From Chara braunii (lineage: Eukaryota > Streptophyta > Charophyceae > Charales > Characeae): a stretch of DNA of 28,375 nt. Position numbers and translations under genes: made by a program. The notes under the pieces were generated by a model that was given only the letters and a program-made list of their open reading frames with translations, was not told the DNA's origin and searched no databases. Shown in pieces: positions 8,106 through 18,595 of the stretch (position 1 is its first letter; every line of letters starts with the position of its first letter). Where the stretch lies: the NCBI GenBank assembly GCA_003427395.1, contig BFEA01000277.1, positions 280,271 through 308,645 of the forward strand, read 5' to 3'.

Positions 8106-9300
8106 AAGAGGAGCCGGCCCCACCCCGTCCGCACTAGTGCCATTGAAGGCGCCAAGATAGCGGCTGCTAAGGAAGAGGAGCCGGCCCCACCCCGTCACCA
8201 GAAAGTTAAGGTCCGTTTTCATGAACCCGTCGGTGGAAAGAAGGGGGAGGATTTTGATAACTGGGAGGCCGGCGTGCACTCCTATCTGTACTTGCAGGGA
8301 GTCACGCCTGAGGATCATGTTTTGGTGGTCTTCCAGGCACTTCGAGATGAGGCAAACAACTTTGCTAGGTCGCTAGCCCACGCTGCGAATTGTGACAATG
8401 ATATGATCACCTATTCTAAATTGACGCCCCTCTCTGATTTCTTGAAATCGCTCAGGGAGCGATTTTCTGATGTGACATGGGCAGTTAAAGCCTCCGACAA
8501 ACTGCAAATGATCCACACACGGAAGTGGAAGAGCGTGCGTGCCCTGAAGTCCGCCATGGACGAGCTGATTGTTGTTCCTGGGCATGGAGTTACCGATGCC
8601 CAACTGGTCCAACTCTTCTATTGTGCCCTGCCTGAGAATATTCAGGGACATTTCTTCGAGAAGAAGAATCAGCAGGGTATGACGTACGATGTCCTTAGCA
8701 GGGAGGTTGTCTCATTTGTCGCCCAAGCATCGCCAGTTACCACGTTCTGGCATAAGGACTTAACTAAGGGAAAAACGTGGAACGGATGCACCATCTCTAG
8801 CCAAATCAAGGCCAAAGACGGTCTAATTCTAACAATGGAGGAAGGTGGTGTTGAGGAGATCCCCTACTCAAACAATGAGTGGGGACTAGAGGAGGAGGAC
8901 AGTAGCGCTGGTCAGGGGAGAGCCTACGCTGCTGCGGCGGCCGGAGGGAGGCCGCAGGGTGGAGGACAAGGGCCTGGCCGGAATGGCCAGGCCCCAGGTG
9001 GCCGAGGACAGGGCGGCCAGGGGGTTGGCAGCAATGGGGGCCGTCAAGCGGGAGGAAATTCAAGATCCCCCGTCTAACTGTCCGTATTCTAGTCGGTCAC
9101 CCCCGAGACAGGGATGGTGGCACCTAGGCCGGCCCGAGGGTCGACCTTGGGAAGATCTGGGTATAGAGGAAAAAATACGGCAAGAACGCATTAATAGGTC
9201 TCAGTGCGTCTTCTGCGGGGACCCAGGCCACATTATAAAATTTTATCCCAAGTATAGGAGTCATGTTGCGTCTGGGGCAGCAAAAGACAGTCGCCGGTAG
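8106..9300 (+). pseudogene. gag of Ty3/Gypsy element 1, with damaged zinc knuckle
   Basis: The frame is open from the junction to 9077 and encodes a capsid-like gag: VRFHEPVGGKKGEDFDNW, then helices including LKSLRERFSDV and LVQLFYCALPENIQGHF, typical of retrotransposon gag. A Gly/Gln/Arg-rich nucleocapsid part follows, and after a frame change the knuckle CVFCGDPGHIIKFYP. In CX2CX4HX4C the last Cys is Tyr here (TAT at 9243-9245), so the knuckle is not intact. The original N-terminus is missing; an apparent upstream Met lies in the Penelope repeat and is not the real start. Its product would have packaged element RNA. Confidence 0.8.
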
Positions 9301-9380
9301 GGGTTGCAACTGCCCCTACCCTAGGAGTATGTGGATCTGAGTGTGCGCGCGAAGTAGAGTCTCCCACTCCACATATCTCC

Positions 9381-9995
9381 ATGGCAGAGGTTGCAGGCCA
9401 GCGTCTAGTACGCTGTCCAGAGACTGCTTGTGTTAGGGTCCCTCTAGACGCTTCCCTCACAGACTTAGCTGAAGAGTTGAGAGAGAGGAGGCAAGCTTGG
9501 GCGAAGATGAAGAAGGATAGAAAAGGACGGTTAATCCTCGCAGACGTAGAAGTTTTTAGAGCCAGAGTACGGGCCCAGATAGACAGTGGGCTCACTAGGA
9601 GTTATACTAGTCGTAAAGCGCTGAAAAAGTTGAAGCTTAACTTGAAAGTCCAACGATTAGAAGAACCTGTAGTCAGCATCCTTGCAGATAACAGTAGGAT
9701 GCGCGTCGAAGAATATGTCAAGGGGGTCCACACCTGCTTTCGCCTAGAGAAAGAAAGGAAGGTAGAGAAGGTACTACACTCTTTGACCCTCCTTGTAGAA
9801 GGGAACCTCCCGTTTGATACTGTCTTAGGCACATATTGGGGAGAGGCAGCAAGAGCCACATTGCATCTTACAAAGCACGAGTGCAGGCTCCCTAGTCCGT
9901 CAGGCGAAATCAAGTAAGTCCGCCTGTACCATGAGTCCGGGGTAGATAACTCCCTTGCCCATTGTTGTCTCAGCGTTCCTGCATTCGCCAGACTT
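9381..9995 (+). pseudogene. aspartic protease of Ty3/Gypsy element 1
   Basis: The pepsin-like protease region holds IDSGLTRSYTS, with the catalytic D-S-G triad, about 75 residues into the frame. It is followed by the flap region and a degraded second motif, VLGTYWGEAA, where related elements have LGMDWGEAA. A TAA stop at 9915-9917 interrupts the frame that continues unchanged into the RT; related sequence in the third element reads through as Lys-Arg at this place. The enzyme would have processed the gag-pol polyprotein. Confidence 0.75.
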
Positions 9996-11543
9996 GTGCG
10001 AAAGGAGCAGCTTGAAGAACAGGTGTTCGTAGCCTACGTTAGGCCGATTTCTCACAAGCCAAAGGAAGAAGAGAAGATCCATCCTCCTATCGTCAGTTTG
10101 CTGGACGAGTACAAGGACTTATCTGAAGCACCTTCAGGAGTAGTGCCCGGACCAATCCAACACCGTATAGAGATAGAACCTGGTAGTAAAACGCCTAAGG
10201 GGGCAGTCTACATGATGTCTCCCAAAGAGCTAGAGGAGCTCCACAGGCAGCTAGACGAGCTCCTAGAGAAAGGATGGATAAGACCTAGTTCATCACCCTT
10301 TGGCGCACCTGTTCTGTTTGTCCCAAAGAAGGAGGGAGAGTTACGCATGTGTATAGACTACATGGGAGTGAACGCCATCACAATCAAGAATGCAGAGTCA
10401 TTGCCTCACATAGATGACTTGTTCGATCGAGTGCAAGGATGCAAGTACTTCTCAAAGATAGATCTGAAGTCAAGTTACCATCAGATAGAGGTCCACCTTG
10501 ACGATTAGTATAAAACGACCTTTAAGACAAGGTATGGGCATTACGAGTTCATAGTGATGTCGTTTGGATTAACTAATGCACCGACCAAATTTCAGCGCTG
10601 CATGAACGACTTGTTTAGGCCGTGGCTAGATAGGTTCACCATAGTGTACTTAGACAACATCTTAGTGTTCAGCAAGACAATCGAGGAGCATGAGGGCCAT
10701 CTGAAGCAGATTCTAGGAAAGTTGAGAGAGTCTAACTTTAAGATTAACCCGAAGAAGTGTGAGTGGGCCAAGACAGAGGTCCTTTACCTAGGCCATGTAC
10801 TAGACGGAGATGGAATTCGGCCTGAGGACAGTAAGATCGCATCAATTAGAGACTGGCCAACTCCTAAGACGTTGATAGAGTTACGTTCGTTCCTAGGATT
10901 GGCCAACTACTATAAGAAGCTCTTGAGGAACTTCTCCACGATCGCTGCTCCCCTTCGTAGGTTACTGAAGAAAGAGACAATTTGGAAGTGGGACCAGGAT
11001 TGCACGTCAGCCTTCAAGAAATTAAAGAAGGCCTTAATAGAGTACCCTGTCCTCAAAGTTGCTGATCCATCACTACCATTTGTTGTCGCCACAGACGCTA
11101 GTCAATATGGCATAGGCGCCGTTTTACAGCAAGATGACGACAATGGTTATAGACCCGTAGAGTTCATGTCAGCCAGGCTGCCCTCGGGAAAGGTAGCAGC
11201 ATCCACATACGAGAGGGAACTCTACGCTCTCAGGCAGGCTTTAGATCACTGTAAGCACTACCTGCTTGGGAGGCACTTCAAGGTTTACTCAGATCACGAG
11301 ACTCTTAGATGGCTAAAGACACGGGCCAAGATGACGCCCAAGTTGACTAGATGGGCTGCTGAGATAGACCAATTTGATTTCGAGTTAAAGCCCATGAAAG
11401 GGAAGTATAACGTGGTGGTCGATGCTCTGAGTAGAAGAGCTGATTATTTCGACACGATAGTGCACTATATAGACATAGGGGCCGATCTACAACGAAAGAT
11501 CAGAGATGCATATATGCTCAAGACCCGATCTATAGTGAGTTGA
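9996..11543 (+). pseudogene. reverse transcriptase and RNase H of Ty3/Gypsy element 1
   Basis: Recognisable blocks are KGWIRPSSSPFGAPVLFVPK, the MCIDYMGVNAIT block, KIDLKSSYHQI (motif A Asp), FGLTNAPTKFQRCMN (motif B) and VYLDNILVFSK (motif C). Motif C should be YLDD; the second Asp is Asn (AAC at 10656-10658). A TAG at 10506-10508 interrupts the frame just after motif A; the expected residue is Glu by comparison with element 3 (EDEYKT). RNase H follows with VVATDASQYGIGAVL, the ELYAL region, SDHETLRWL and VVDALSRR. The frame breaks near 11515 before the integrase linker. Reverse transcription by this copy is not possible. Confidence 0.88.
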
Positions 11544-12390
11544 TGAAGAGAGTGAGAGAAACCCCAAATAGTGAGCCACACTACCGAACCACGAACGGGT
11601 TATTGTTTGAGAAGACCAATGTCGCTGACAGACTATGCGTCCCCAACAGTCAAGAGATCCGTAGGCTGATCATAGGGGAATGCCACGATAAAAAAGGGCA
11701 CTTCGAATGGCAAAAAGACTAGCTAATCTCATGAAGTCATACACGTGGCCAGGTATGAAAGCAGACTGCATAAAGTATGTGCGTAGTTGCAAGGTGTGTC
11801 AGCGCAACAAGACTACAACGAGAGCCCCACCAGGTCTTCTTAGACCCTTGCCTATCCCATTAGGACCCGGAGAGTCAGCTTCCATCAATTTCATGGATAC
11901 TGGGGTCAGAAGTAGGCACGACAAGACTCAAGTCATGGTCATAGTAGATCGATTTAGTAAGTATGCAGTTTTTGTTCCGCTACCGGCAAAACCGCGGACA
12001 TATTTAGTAATAGGAAAGTTCTTTGATTTCTGGGTAAGCGGGCATGGCATGTCGTTCTCCATAGTAAGTGATAGGGATACGCGGTTTACTAGCCATAATT
12101 GGCAGAATCTTATGAAAGTCTATAAGTCTAAGTTGTTGATGTTGTCAGGATGACACCCAGAGACTAACGGCCAGACATAGCAGATGAATAAGATCTTGCA
12201 ACAGCTACTCAGAATGTACATTAGACCAAATCAGGTAAACTGGGATGAGATGCTTCCCAAGGTAGAAAGTGCCTATAATTACAGTGTTCATCTAGCTACC
12301 TGCAGAACTCCTAGTGAGCTACATAAGTCCTTTAGACCAAGGCGACCGTTTGAAGGATTAAAGTTGAGGACTTCGGGGGACGTTAAATAA
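11505..12390 (+). pseudogene. integrase of Ty3/Gypsy element 1
   Basis: The HHCC zinc-binding domain is GECHDKKGHFEW with CKVCQRNK downstream, split by a frameshift at the A-run near 11710. In the catalytic core the first acidic residue is changed: SINFMDT, where related elements have SIDFMDT (AAT at 11887-11889). The second, IVSDRDTRF, is intact. The third, the Glu in the NGQTE motif, is a TAG stop at 12178-12180, with a TGA at 12151-12153 just before. The remaining sequence (MYIRPNQVNWDEMLPKVES and on) is clearly integrase C-terminal region but stops near 12390. All of this makes the enzyme non-functional. Confidence 0.85.
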
Positions 12391-12926
12391 TTCCTGAGGC
12401 CTTCAGGGGCCGTCCTTAAACGCCTCTTGATCAGCCAATCGGTCAGTGTAAGGCTCGCTGCACACGAGGGTAAACATGGTGCAGGGCTGGCTAACTCAAC
12501 ATTGACTCGGGGCACAGGGGTGAGCCGTGTGCACACCTTTAAACATGCATGCTATCTGGATTGCTCAGGGACGCTGACGTCAAGCGACAACCAAGAAGAA
12601 CTGAGGGAGTGTAGATTTCAGGTGATAAGTTCGGGAACAATTCCACTCTGCCAACAACCATCCAGACGATTCTATTTTTATTTTTGATTAGTTAGATGTA
12701 CAACCATTAACATCTGACAGACAACATAGGTAGAACTATTTCTGCTCATTTGCTTTCTGTTTGCGGACTAGTCAAATAAAATAGTTTCGTTTGTAGGAAT
12801 CTGTACTCACCTATTGGACCCAAATGTGTATACTTTGACATTGGCATCGACTAATCGGTCTAAGCATCACGCTGCGGTTGGCAACCAAGTATGTCCTAAT
12901 GCTGACACTGCACAGTTCTGTAGCAT
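12391..12926. other. inter-element DNA with a possible LTR edge
   Basis: No gene is seen. A purine stretch CTGAGGGAG is followed at 12607 by TGTAGATTTCAGGTGATAAG, which looks like a polypurine tract next to an LTR beginning TG. A possible matching end is TTTGACA near 12842, followed by TTGGCATCGAC as a candidate primer-binding site. It would suit the 5' LTR of the next element, but I cannot find the same sequence after that element, so this is weak. The rest of the stretch is featureless. Confidence 0.3.
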
Positions 12927-14936
12927 ATGAGCGACAAGGAGAACCTTGACCCAGACAATAGGATCCTGCGATCTGCAAGGCACCCATTGGCCCATGTGGC
13001 ATTAGGACCCAAAGGTGACATGTTTTTGTTCCGCCAGCTTAGGGAGAGGCAGCAGCAGCAGCGGAGAGCTAGGGACGCAGAGGCAAGTAGAGCCTTCGCA
13101 AGCGAGGCAGCTACTTCAGCAGCCATGGCTTACGCAGCGCAGCAAAGTTCCCAGGCCAGTAGTTCAGGAACCATAGGGGCAATGGTCGCACAGACCCTGA
13201 GTCAGTCCGCTGACATTATGGCAAGCCAGCAGTTAGTGTTAACTCCCGAGGGGTCGCCATACAGAGAGCGAGTGCTCAAGAGGCACAACTGCAGAAGGCA
13301 TTAGGTGATATAAAGGCAAAGAAAGAGAGGATGATCAGAAGAAGGTCTAGCATGCAGCGGTGACAAGCGGATATTAGAGAGTTAGAGGAGATGGACGTGA
13401 CCAATGTGGATGATGATGTGAGGACCGTGAGGACAATCTTGTTAGATGTAGTAGAGATGCAGGACTAACACATGTAGCTCTTGCAAGACATTCAGTAGAG
13501 CCTGGCCGTGCTGGTCGGGTGAGTTCAGGTAGCACCATCACCATCAGGGCCCCTCCTCCTTTTGTCCCACCAGTGACTGGAGTATCCCCATTCACAGTAT
13601 CTCCAGCTTCTCTGCAGGCCGCATCCCTATTAGGTATGCCTTTGACAAGCGGGTTAGCAGTCGGTCCTGGTGTACAGATTCCTGTCCAGACAGTGTTATC
13701 CCAACCTTCGTTGCAGATTGCCGTAACTAGGCAGCCTGCCGTCTCGCAGCCAGCACAGCCACAGGGTACACATCCCCTGCAGCAGCTAGTGCAGCAACCT
13801 TCACCTCAGGGTCCACAACCTGGAGTGGTGCAGGCACCAGGACAAGGACAGTGGGTTCCTAAGACTCCCATTGCATCGCCTAAACCCTTCTCAGGAGATA
13901 AGAGGGTTGAGGACCTTGACACATGCTTGAGGTCAGTGCCAGTCTACGTAAAGTGCAAGTTGACCTTGCCGCACGAGGAAGTGCTTGTGGTTGCCTCCTA
14001 TCTGGAGGGGAGTGCAGCAAGATGGTTAAGCGGGTACGTGCAACTTCAGGGGTACGGTCATGACATGCTTGGGCAGTCACGAGTACGTGCAACTTCAGGG
14101 GTACGGTCATGACTTCCGCGCTTGGTCAGTTAACCAGCAATTGGATTACTTTCTCAAGCTGGTGGAGGAAAGGTGGCATGATCCGCACGAGGCCCAAAAG
14201 GCCACTGATGCGATCCTGACCCTAAGCTCAAGGAAGTTCAGGTCAGTAAGGGATGCCACGGACGTTGTTGAGCGTCCGATCTGTATACCAAGAGTGCGAT
14301 ACGATCCCCAGGTCTTACTTACCACTTTACCTGAGGTGTCTTCCCATAGAACTCAAGAATCAGTTGGCAGGTGAGGCAAATATCACAGTGCACAACTTCC
14401 CCTCGTTTAGCAAGAAGGCCCTAGATCTGGAGGCCAAGATCGGGCATGGGCACCAACCCACAACGGATGGTAGGAAGGAGACGCTGCCTCCCAACTAGAA
14501 GGCGAAGGGTCGCATTATGTTCGTCGATAACGATGGTTCAACCATAGAGTTAGCCGACGACTTCCAAGAGGGAGTAGGGTCAGAGGTAGGCAGCGCAAAA
14601 GCTTCAGAGGGGGGAGCAGTTGCTGCCTCTGTGCAACAAAAAGGTGGGGCGACCGATAGACGCCGTTGAGGCTTCCGGTCTAGGAGTCGAGTAGACCACA
14701 ATTCCCCTCCATGGGAGAAAGCAGGTCTTACTGAGGACGTGTGGAGAGACCGTTACACCCGACAGGCTTCTATTCGTTGTGGCCAATATGGCCATAACCA
14801 ATTCAAGTGCCGAAATAAGAAGGTGACGGAAAAGATCCCGCCTACGATGGGGCAGGCGTCGGTCTCCTCCGCTTCCACAGGTAGCAATGTTGCCAACAGT
14901 TTTGGCACTGCTCTGGGAAACACGTCGGACCAGTAG
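12927..14936 (+). pseudogene. gag of chromovirus element 2
   Basis: It starts at ATG 12927 with MSDKENLDPDNRILRSARHP; an Ala/Gln-rich coiled region follows, then a gap with several stops near 13363-13520. Next is a Pro/Gln/Val-rich segment and the capsid-type core from SPKPFSGDKRVEDLDTCL to AARWLSGYVQLQGYGHDFRA, continuing to NITVHNFPSFSKKALDLEA in another frame. The nucleocapsid knuckle near 14775 is IRCGQYGHNQFKC, lacking the first Cys (Ser instead). A 49-base tandem duplication near 14034-14113 shifts the frame inside the core. The N-terminal start is plausible because no coding similarity precedes it. Confidence 0.72.
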
Positions 14937-14965
14937 GAATAGTAGTTGTTCCTGCTAGGGTCAAG

Positions 14966-15560
14966 GTGGTGGACACACCCTCACCATCTCGAGAGATGGC
15001 CCAAGCTATTGACTCCGTTGTCGTCCCGCAAACACATTCAGACCAATCGATCCTCTGTTTGATGAATGTGTTTGAGTCCTTGGTGGAGCTGGAGGAGGAG
15101 TGGTCTAGATCAGACCCGCTAACTTCTTGGACGACCACGGCTAAAGCTCCTAAGGGTGAGTTATTCATCGGGGAGGTAGATATAGGCGACCGCAAGGCCG
15201 GGGACTTTTATGACACTTGCTCAACGAGGAACTTTAACAGTCGCGCGTGTGTTGAGAGGCTGCACTTACTGGGGCAAGTGCAGCACCTGAGCCGACCTGT
15301 GGATTCGACTTGTGCCAACAAACAGCGCATGGTAGTCACCGACTACCTCAAAGACATTGAGTGTCGTTTCCCGTACGCGGGAGGGGAACTGAGACATCGA
15401 GTTTCGTTCCTAGTCAGCAATGATCTCCCCATGGATATCTTGTTATGTACTATCTTTCGGTTGCATAGCCCCAGTTTGACTGGGACTGAAAAGTGGTCAA
15501 ACACACTTTGCCCGGAGGGGGGACCGCCAGATTACGAAAGTACAAAGCTAGTAGTCTGAT
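14966..15560 (+). pseudogene. aspartic protease region of chromovirus element 2
   Basis: The region from GELFIGEVDIGDRKAG to the HRVSFLVSNDLPMDIL block is a retropepsin-type fold. The active-site triad reads DTC in FYDTCSTRNFNSRACVERL instead of DTG (TGC at 15218-15220). The second conserved hydrophobic-Gly motif is LLCTIF rather than the expected LLGMDF. Both changes point to loss of activity. The frame then shifts before the RT near 15490-15560. Confidence 0.65.
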
Positions 15561-17054
15561 GGAGTCCTGCGGATGCATGTGTGCGGTCTCGTTTTATAAT
15601 TATTATAAGCAAAATCCGAAGGAGGGCGAGCCGGTGAAAATGCCTCCGGAGATAGAGGGAGTGGTCGCTAAGTACCCTGATCTATTTGAAGAGTCGAAAG
15701 GGGTTGAGAGGGAGGTCATCCACGTGATAGAGATTATCCCAAGGTCTAGTATTTCGAAGGGTAGGATCTATCAAACATCTCCAGCTGAGCTCGATGAGCT
15801 TCGCTGGCAACTCAAGGAACTCTTAGAGAAGGGTTGGATCCGACCAAGTGTCTCCCCTTATGGATCTCCTGTCTTATTCGTGCCAAAGAAGGGGGGGACC
15901 TTGAGGATGTGCATTGACTATAGGGGCCTCAATGCCATCACTATGAAAAACGCAGAGCCCCTAACACGCATCGATGACTTGTTGGACTGAGTGCAAGGGT
16001 GCCGGTACTTCTGTAAGATAGATTTGAAGTCCGGGTACCATCAAACTGCAATACGGTCCAATGATCAACACAAAACCGCTTTTCAGACCAGGTACGGTCT
16101 GTACGAGTTTGTGGTGATGCCTTTCGGCCTTTGCAATGCTCCTGGCACCTTTCAACACGCCATGAACCGGATCTTTCATGACTACTTGGACAAGTTTGTC
16201 ATCGTGTACCGCGATGACATACTTATCTTTAGTAGGACTGTCGAGGAGCATGTTGGCCATTTAGACAAAGTCCTTAGCCTCCTTCGGCAACACCAGTTCA
16301 AGATCAATCGGAGAAGTGCGAGTTTGGCCGCACCCGGATCATGTATCTGGGTCATGAGATTTTCGTAGAGGGATTGAAGCCCGATGACGCGAAGGTGGCC
16401 AGCATTCTTGACTAGCCGCGTCCTCAGTTTGTGACTGAGATGAGGTCCTTCTTAGGGATGACCGGCTACTACCGGAATTTTGTGAAGAACTATAGCATAG
16501 CGGCCGCACCTTTGACGGACCTGGCACGCCTTGATACCCCTTGGGAGTGGACAAAAAGGTGTGAGGCTGCTTTCAGACATTTGAAGAACCCCTTGACACA
16601 CCATGAGGTCTTGAAACTTCCTGATCCTGACAAGCCATTCATAGTAACCACGGATGCCAGCCAATATGGCATCGGTGTCGTGCTTGCGCAGCAGGAGGGG
16701 CCAAAGTTGAGGCTAGTCGAGTAAATGTAGAAAAAGATGCCCTCGCAGAAGTTGGCTAAGTCCACCTATGAGAAGGAACTCTATGCGATCTATAAAGCGC
16801 TAACCCACTGGAGGCACTACCTCCTTGGGAGGTTCTTCTACATCAGGACTGATCATCAAACCCTGAAGTGGATGACAACCCAGTCAGTACTCTCTGATGC
16901 GCTGAAACGCTGGATCGAAGTCATTGAGCAATACAACTTCGAACCCCAGTACATTAAAGGGGAGCATAACAAATTTGTTGATGCGTTGTCGCATAGGCCG
17001 GACTTCCTTGGTGCGCTGATCACTGAGTTCGGGTTTGCGGACGATGTCACTTGA
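15561..17054 (+). pseudogene. reverse transcriptase and RNase H of chromovirus element 2
   Basis: Motifs present: [68 protein letters not shown] and VIVYRDDILIFSR. Motif C is YRDD, an unusual Arg in the variable position but with both Asp kept. A TGA at 15988-15990 replaces the Arg of the DLLDRVQGC block. A frameshift follows KINRR near 16310, a TAG near 16414 stands where Trp is usual, and more stops lie near 16722. RNase H follows with VTTDASQYGIGVVLAQQ, TYEKELYAIYKAL, RTDHQTLKW and FVDALSHRP. A TGA closes the frame at about 17052. Confidence 0.87.
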
Positions 17055-17057
17055 TCT

Positions 17058-18095
17058 TTGGTGGAAGCCTATGGCGAGGATCCGTTTATGGCCGAGATCA
17101 TATGCAGACTCGAGGCAAAGGACAAAGTGACTTCTGCCGAGTTTGAGTTGGTCAACGGCCTGCTGTTCCTTGAGAAGGCCGGGAATGAACGTTTGTGTGT
17201 GCCTAATCGGGAGTCTTTGCATAGTTTATTTTTAGGAGAGTGTCATGACGCCACATGACATTTTGGTTACAAAACGACTGCAGCCAACTTGCTGCAGCAG
17301 TTCTGGTGGCCCACAATGATGAGAGATGCCAAGCTGTACGTGGAAACTTGTCAGGTATGTCAGAGAGACGAGCCACGTACACAGGCCCCTCTTGGGCTTC
17401 TCAAGCCCCTTCCGACACCGGAAAGGCCAGCTGAGAGCCTGTCCATGGATTTCATGGACACGCTGGTTACCAGCAAGAGCGGAATGCGATATGTCTATGT
17501 CATCGTGGGTAGGTTTAGTAAGTATGCTAGGTTAGTCGCAATGCCTGCAACAGCCAAAACCGAGTGTGTGGTTAAGCTGTTCAAAGAAAAATGGGTCAGG
17601 GATTTTGGATTGCCAAAGTCTATAGTTAGCGACCGGGATGTGCGATTTACCAGTGAACTGTGGAAGGCCGCAGCTGCAGAACAGGGGACACAGCTGCAGA
17701 TGACCTCCGGGAACCACCCAGAGGCAAATGGGCAAGCATAGCAGCTGAACAGCGTTGTACAATACCTGCTGAGGCACTACATCAAGCCCAATCAGGTGGA
17801 TTGGGATGAGAAACTTGCTCTCATCGCCAGCCTGTACAACAACGCTGTGCACAGCACAACCGGGGTGAGCCCTAACAGCCTGCTATTGACCTTCAAGCCT
17901 AGACTGCACCTAGACTTTCTACTACCTGAGAACCAGCCGACCGCTGCACCTGGCACATTAGAATTGGCCTACCGATATGAGCAATTGATGCAGCAAGTGG
18001 TGGAACAGATGCACAAAGCACAGGCGGTAATGATAGAATCTGACAACAAACACCGTCGTCCATCGACATTTCAGGCAGGAGATAGAGTTTGGTAA
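17058..18095 (+). pseudogene. integrase of chromovirus element 2
   Basis: The HHCC finger is GECHDAT followed by a TGA and then HFGY, with CQVCQRDEPRTQ downstream. Core residues: Asp in SMDFMDTLV and Asp in IVSDRDVRFTSELW are present. The catalytic Glu in the NGQ-x-E motif is a TAG at 17739-17741 (NGQA then stop then QLN). The C-terminal part continues with HYIKPNQVDWDEKLALIAS, NKHRRPSTFQAGDRVW and stops. The neighbouring chromodomain segment starts about 45 bases further on in another frame. Confidence 0.85.
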
Positions 18096-18138
18096 GTCCT
18101 CTGAACTGGGGCAGGAGCACGGTATCTCCTGCAAGCTC

Positions 18139-18557
18139 ATGCCACAGTACTTTGGACCCTGTGAGGTTCTAGATGTTGTTGGGGATGATCCGGACGGGCC
18201 GTCATATGTAATACAGATCCCTGGTCACCTTCGCACTTACCCTGTCTTTCACGCCTCCAAGCTCGCACCTTTTGGAGAAACTGATCAGTTTTCCTCAGTC
18301 GCTCAATGCTGCCCCCAACCGTGGATGGCGAGGTCAACATCGACGACATCGTGGATCACAAAGAACTGCCAGTTCCAAGACCAACAGGAAGGCGAAGTCC
18401 TCCGAAGCCGAAAGTGCAGTATTGTGTTCGGTTCAGACATCACACTGATCCAAAGGAGGACCGATGGTTTACAAGGGAGGAACTGATGCAGACCGCTCCG
18501 CAGGTTGTCACCCAGTATGAGAAGTCTCTGCAGAAAGGAAAGTGCCAGATTGAATGA
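18139..18557 (+). pseudogene. integrase tail and chromodomain of chromovirus element 2
   Basis: MPQYFGPCEVLDVVGDDPDG and IQIPGHLRTYPVFHASKLAP form the SH3-like integrase tail. After a frameshift near 18300 comes VDGEVNIDDIVDHKELPVP, then KVQYCVRFRHHTDPKEDRW and FTREELMQTAPQVVTQYEKS: a chromodomain of the chromovirus type, which in active relatives steers integration toward marked chromatin. The frame ends at 18557 with a TGA. Confidence 0.8.
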
Positions 18558-18595
18558 TGGAACTTCTCAGAGGACTCTCGAAGTATGGAGGGAAT

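Larger units (their letters stand above)
8106..12390 (+). mobile_element. Ty3/Gypsy element 1, truncated at both ends and inactive
   Basis: Plus-strand order gag, zinc knuckle, aspartic protease, reverse transcriptase, RNase H, integrase defines a Ty3/Gypsy element. The 5' LTR and gag start are missing where it abuts the Penelope element. The 3' end stops inside the integrase C-terminal region near 12390, before any chromodomain or LTR. It is close in sequence to the minus-strand element at 22994-27711 (for example shared PHYRT/PNYRV, GLLFE and DRLC[VI]PN segments). In-frame stops, frameshifts and two active-site substitutions show it is long dead. Confidence 0.9.
12927..18595 (+). mobile_element. 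Ty3/Gypsy chromovirus element 2, degenerate
   Basis: Complete domain order: gag with knuckle, protease, RT, RNase H, integrase and a C-terminal chromodomain, followed by a purine-rich stretch (GTATGGAGGGAA, ending 18595) and a possible LTR start TGTGAGGC at 18596. Presence of the chromodomain places it in the chromoviruses. It differs clearly from elements 1 and 3 (gag and protease barely alignable by eye; RNase H and integrase diverged). At least eight in-frame stops and several frameshifts show decay. Confidence 0.88.

Noticed and set aside
12427-12687. Plus-strand frame after element 1
   Set aside because: No similarity to an integrase tail or chromodomain, and it crosses a likely LTR border.
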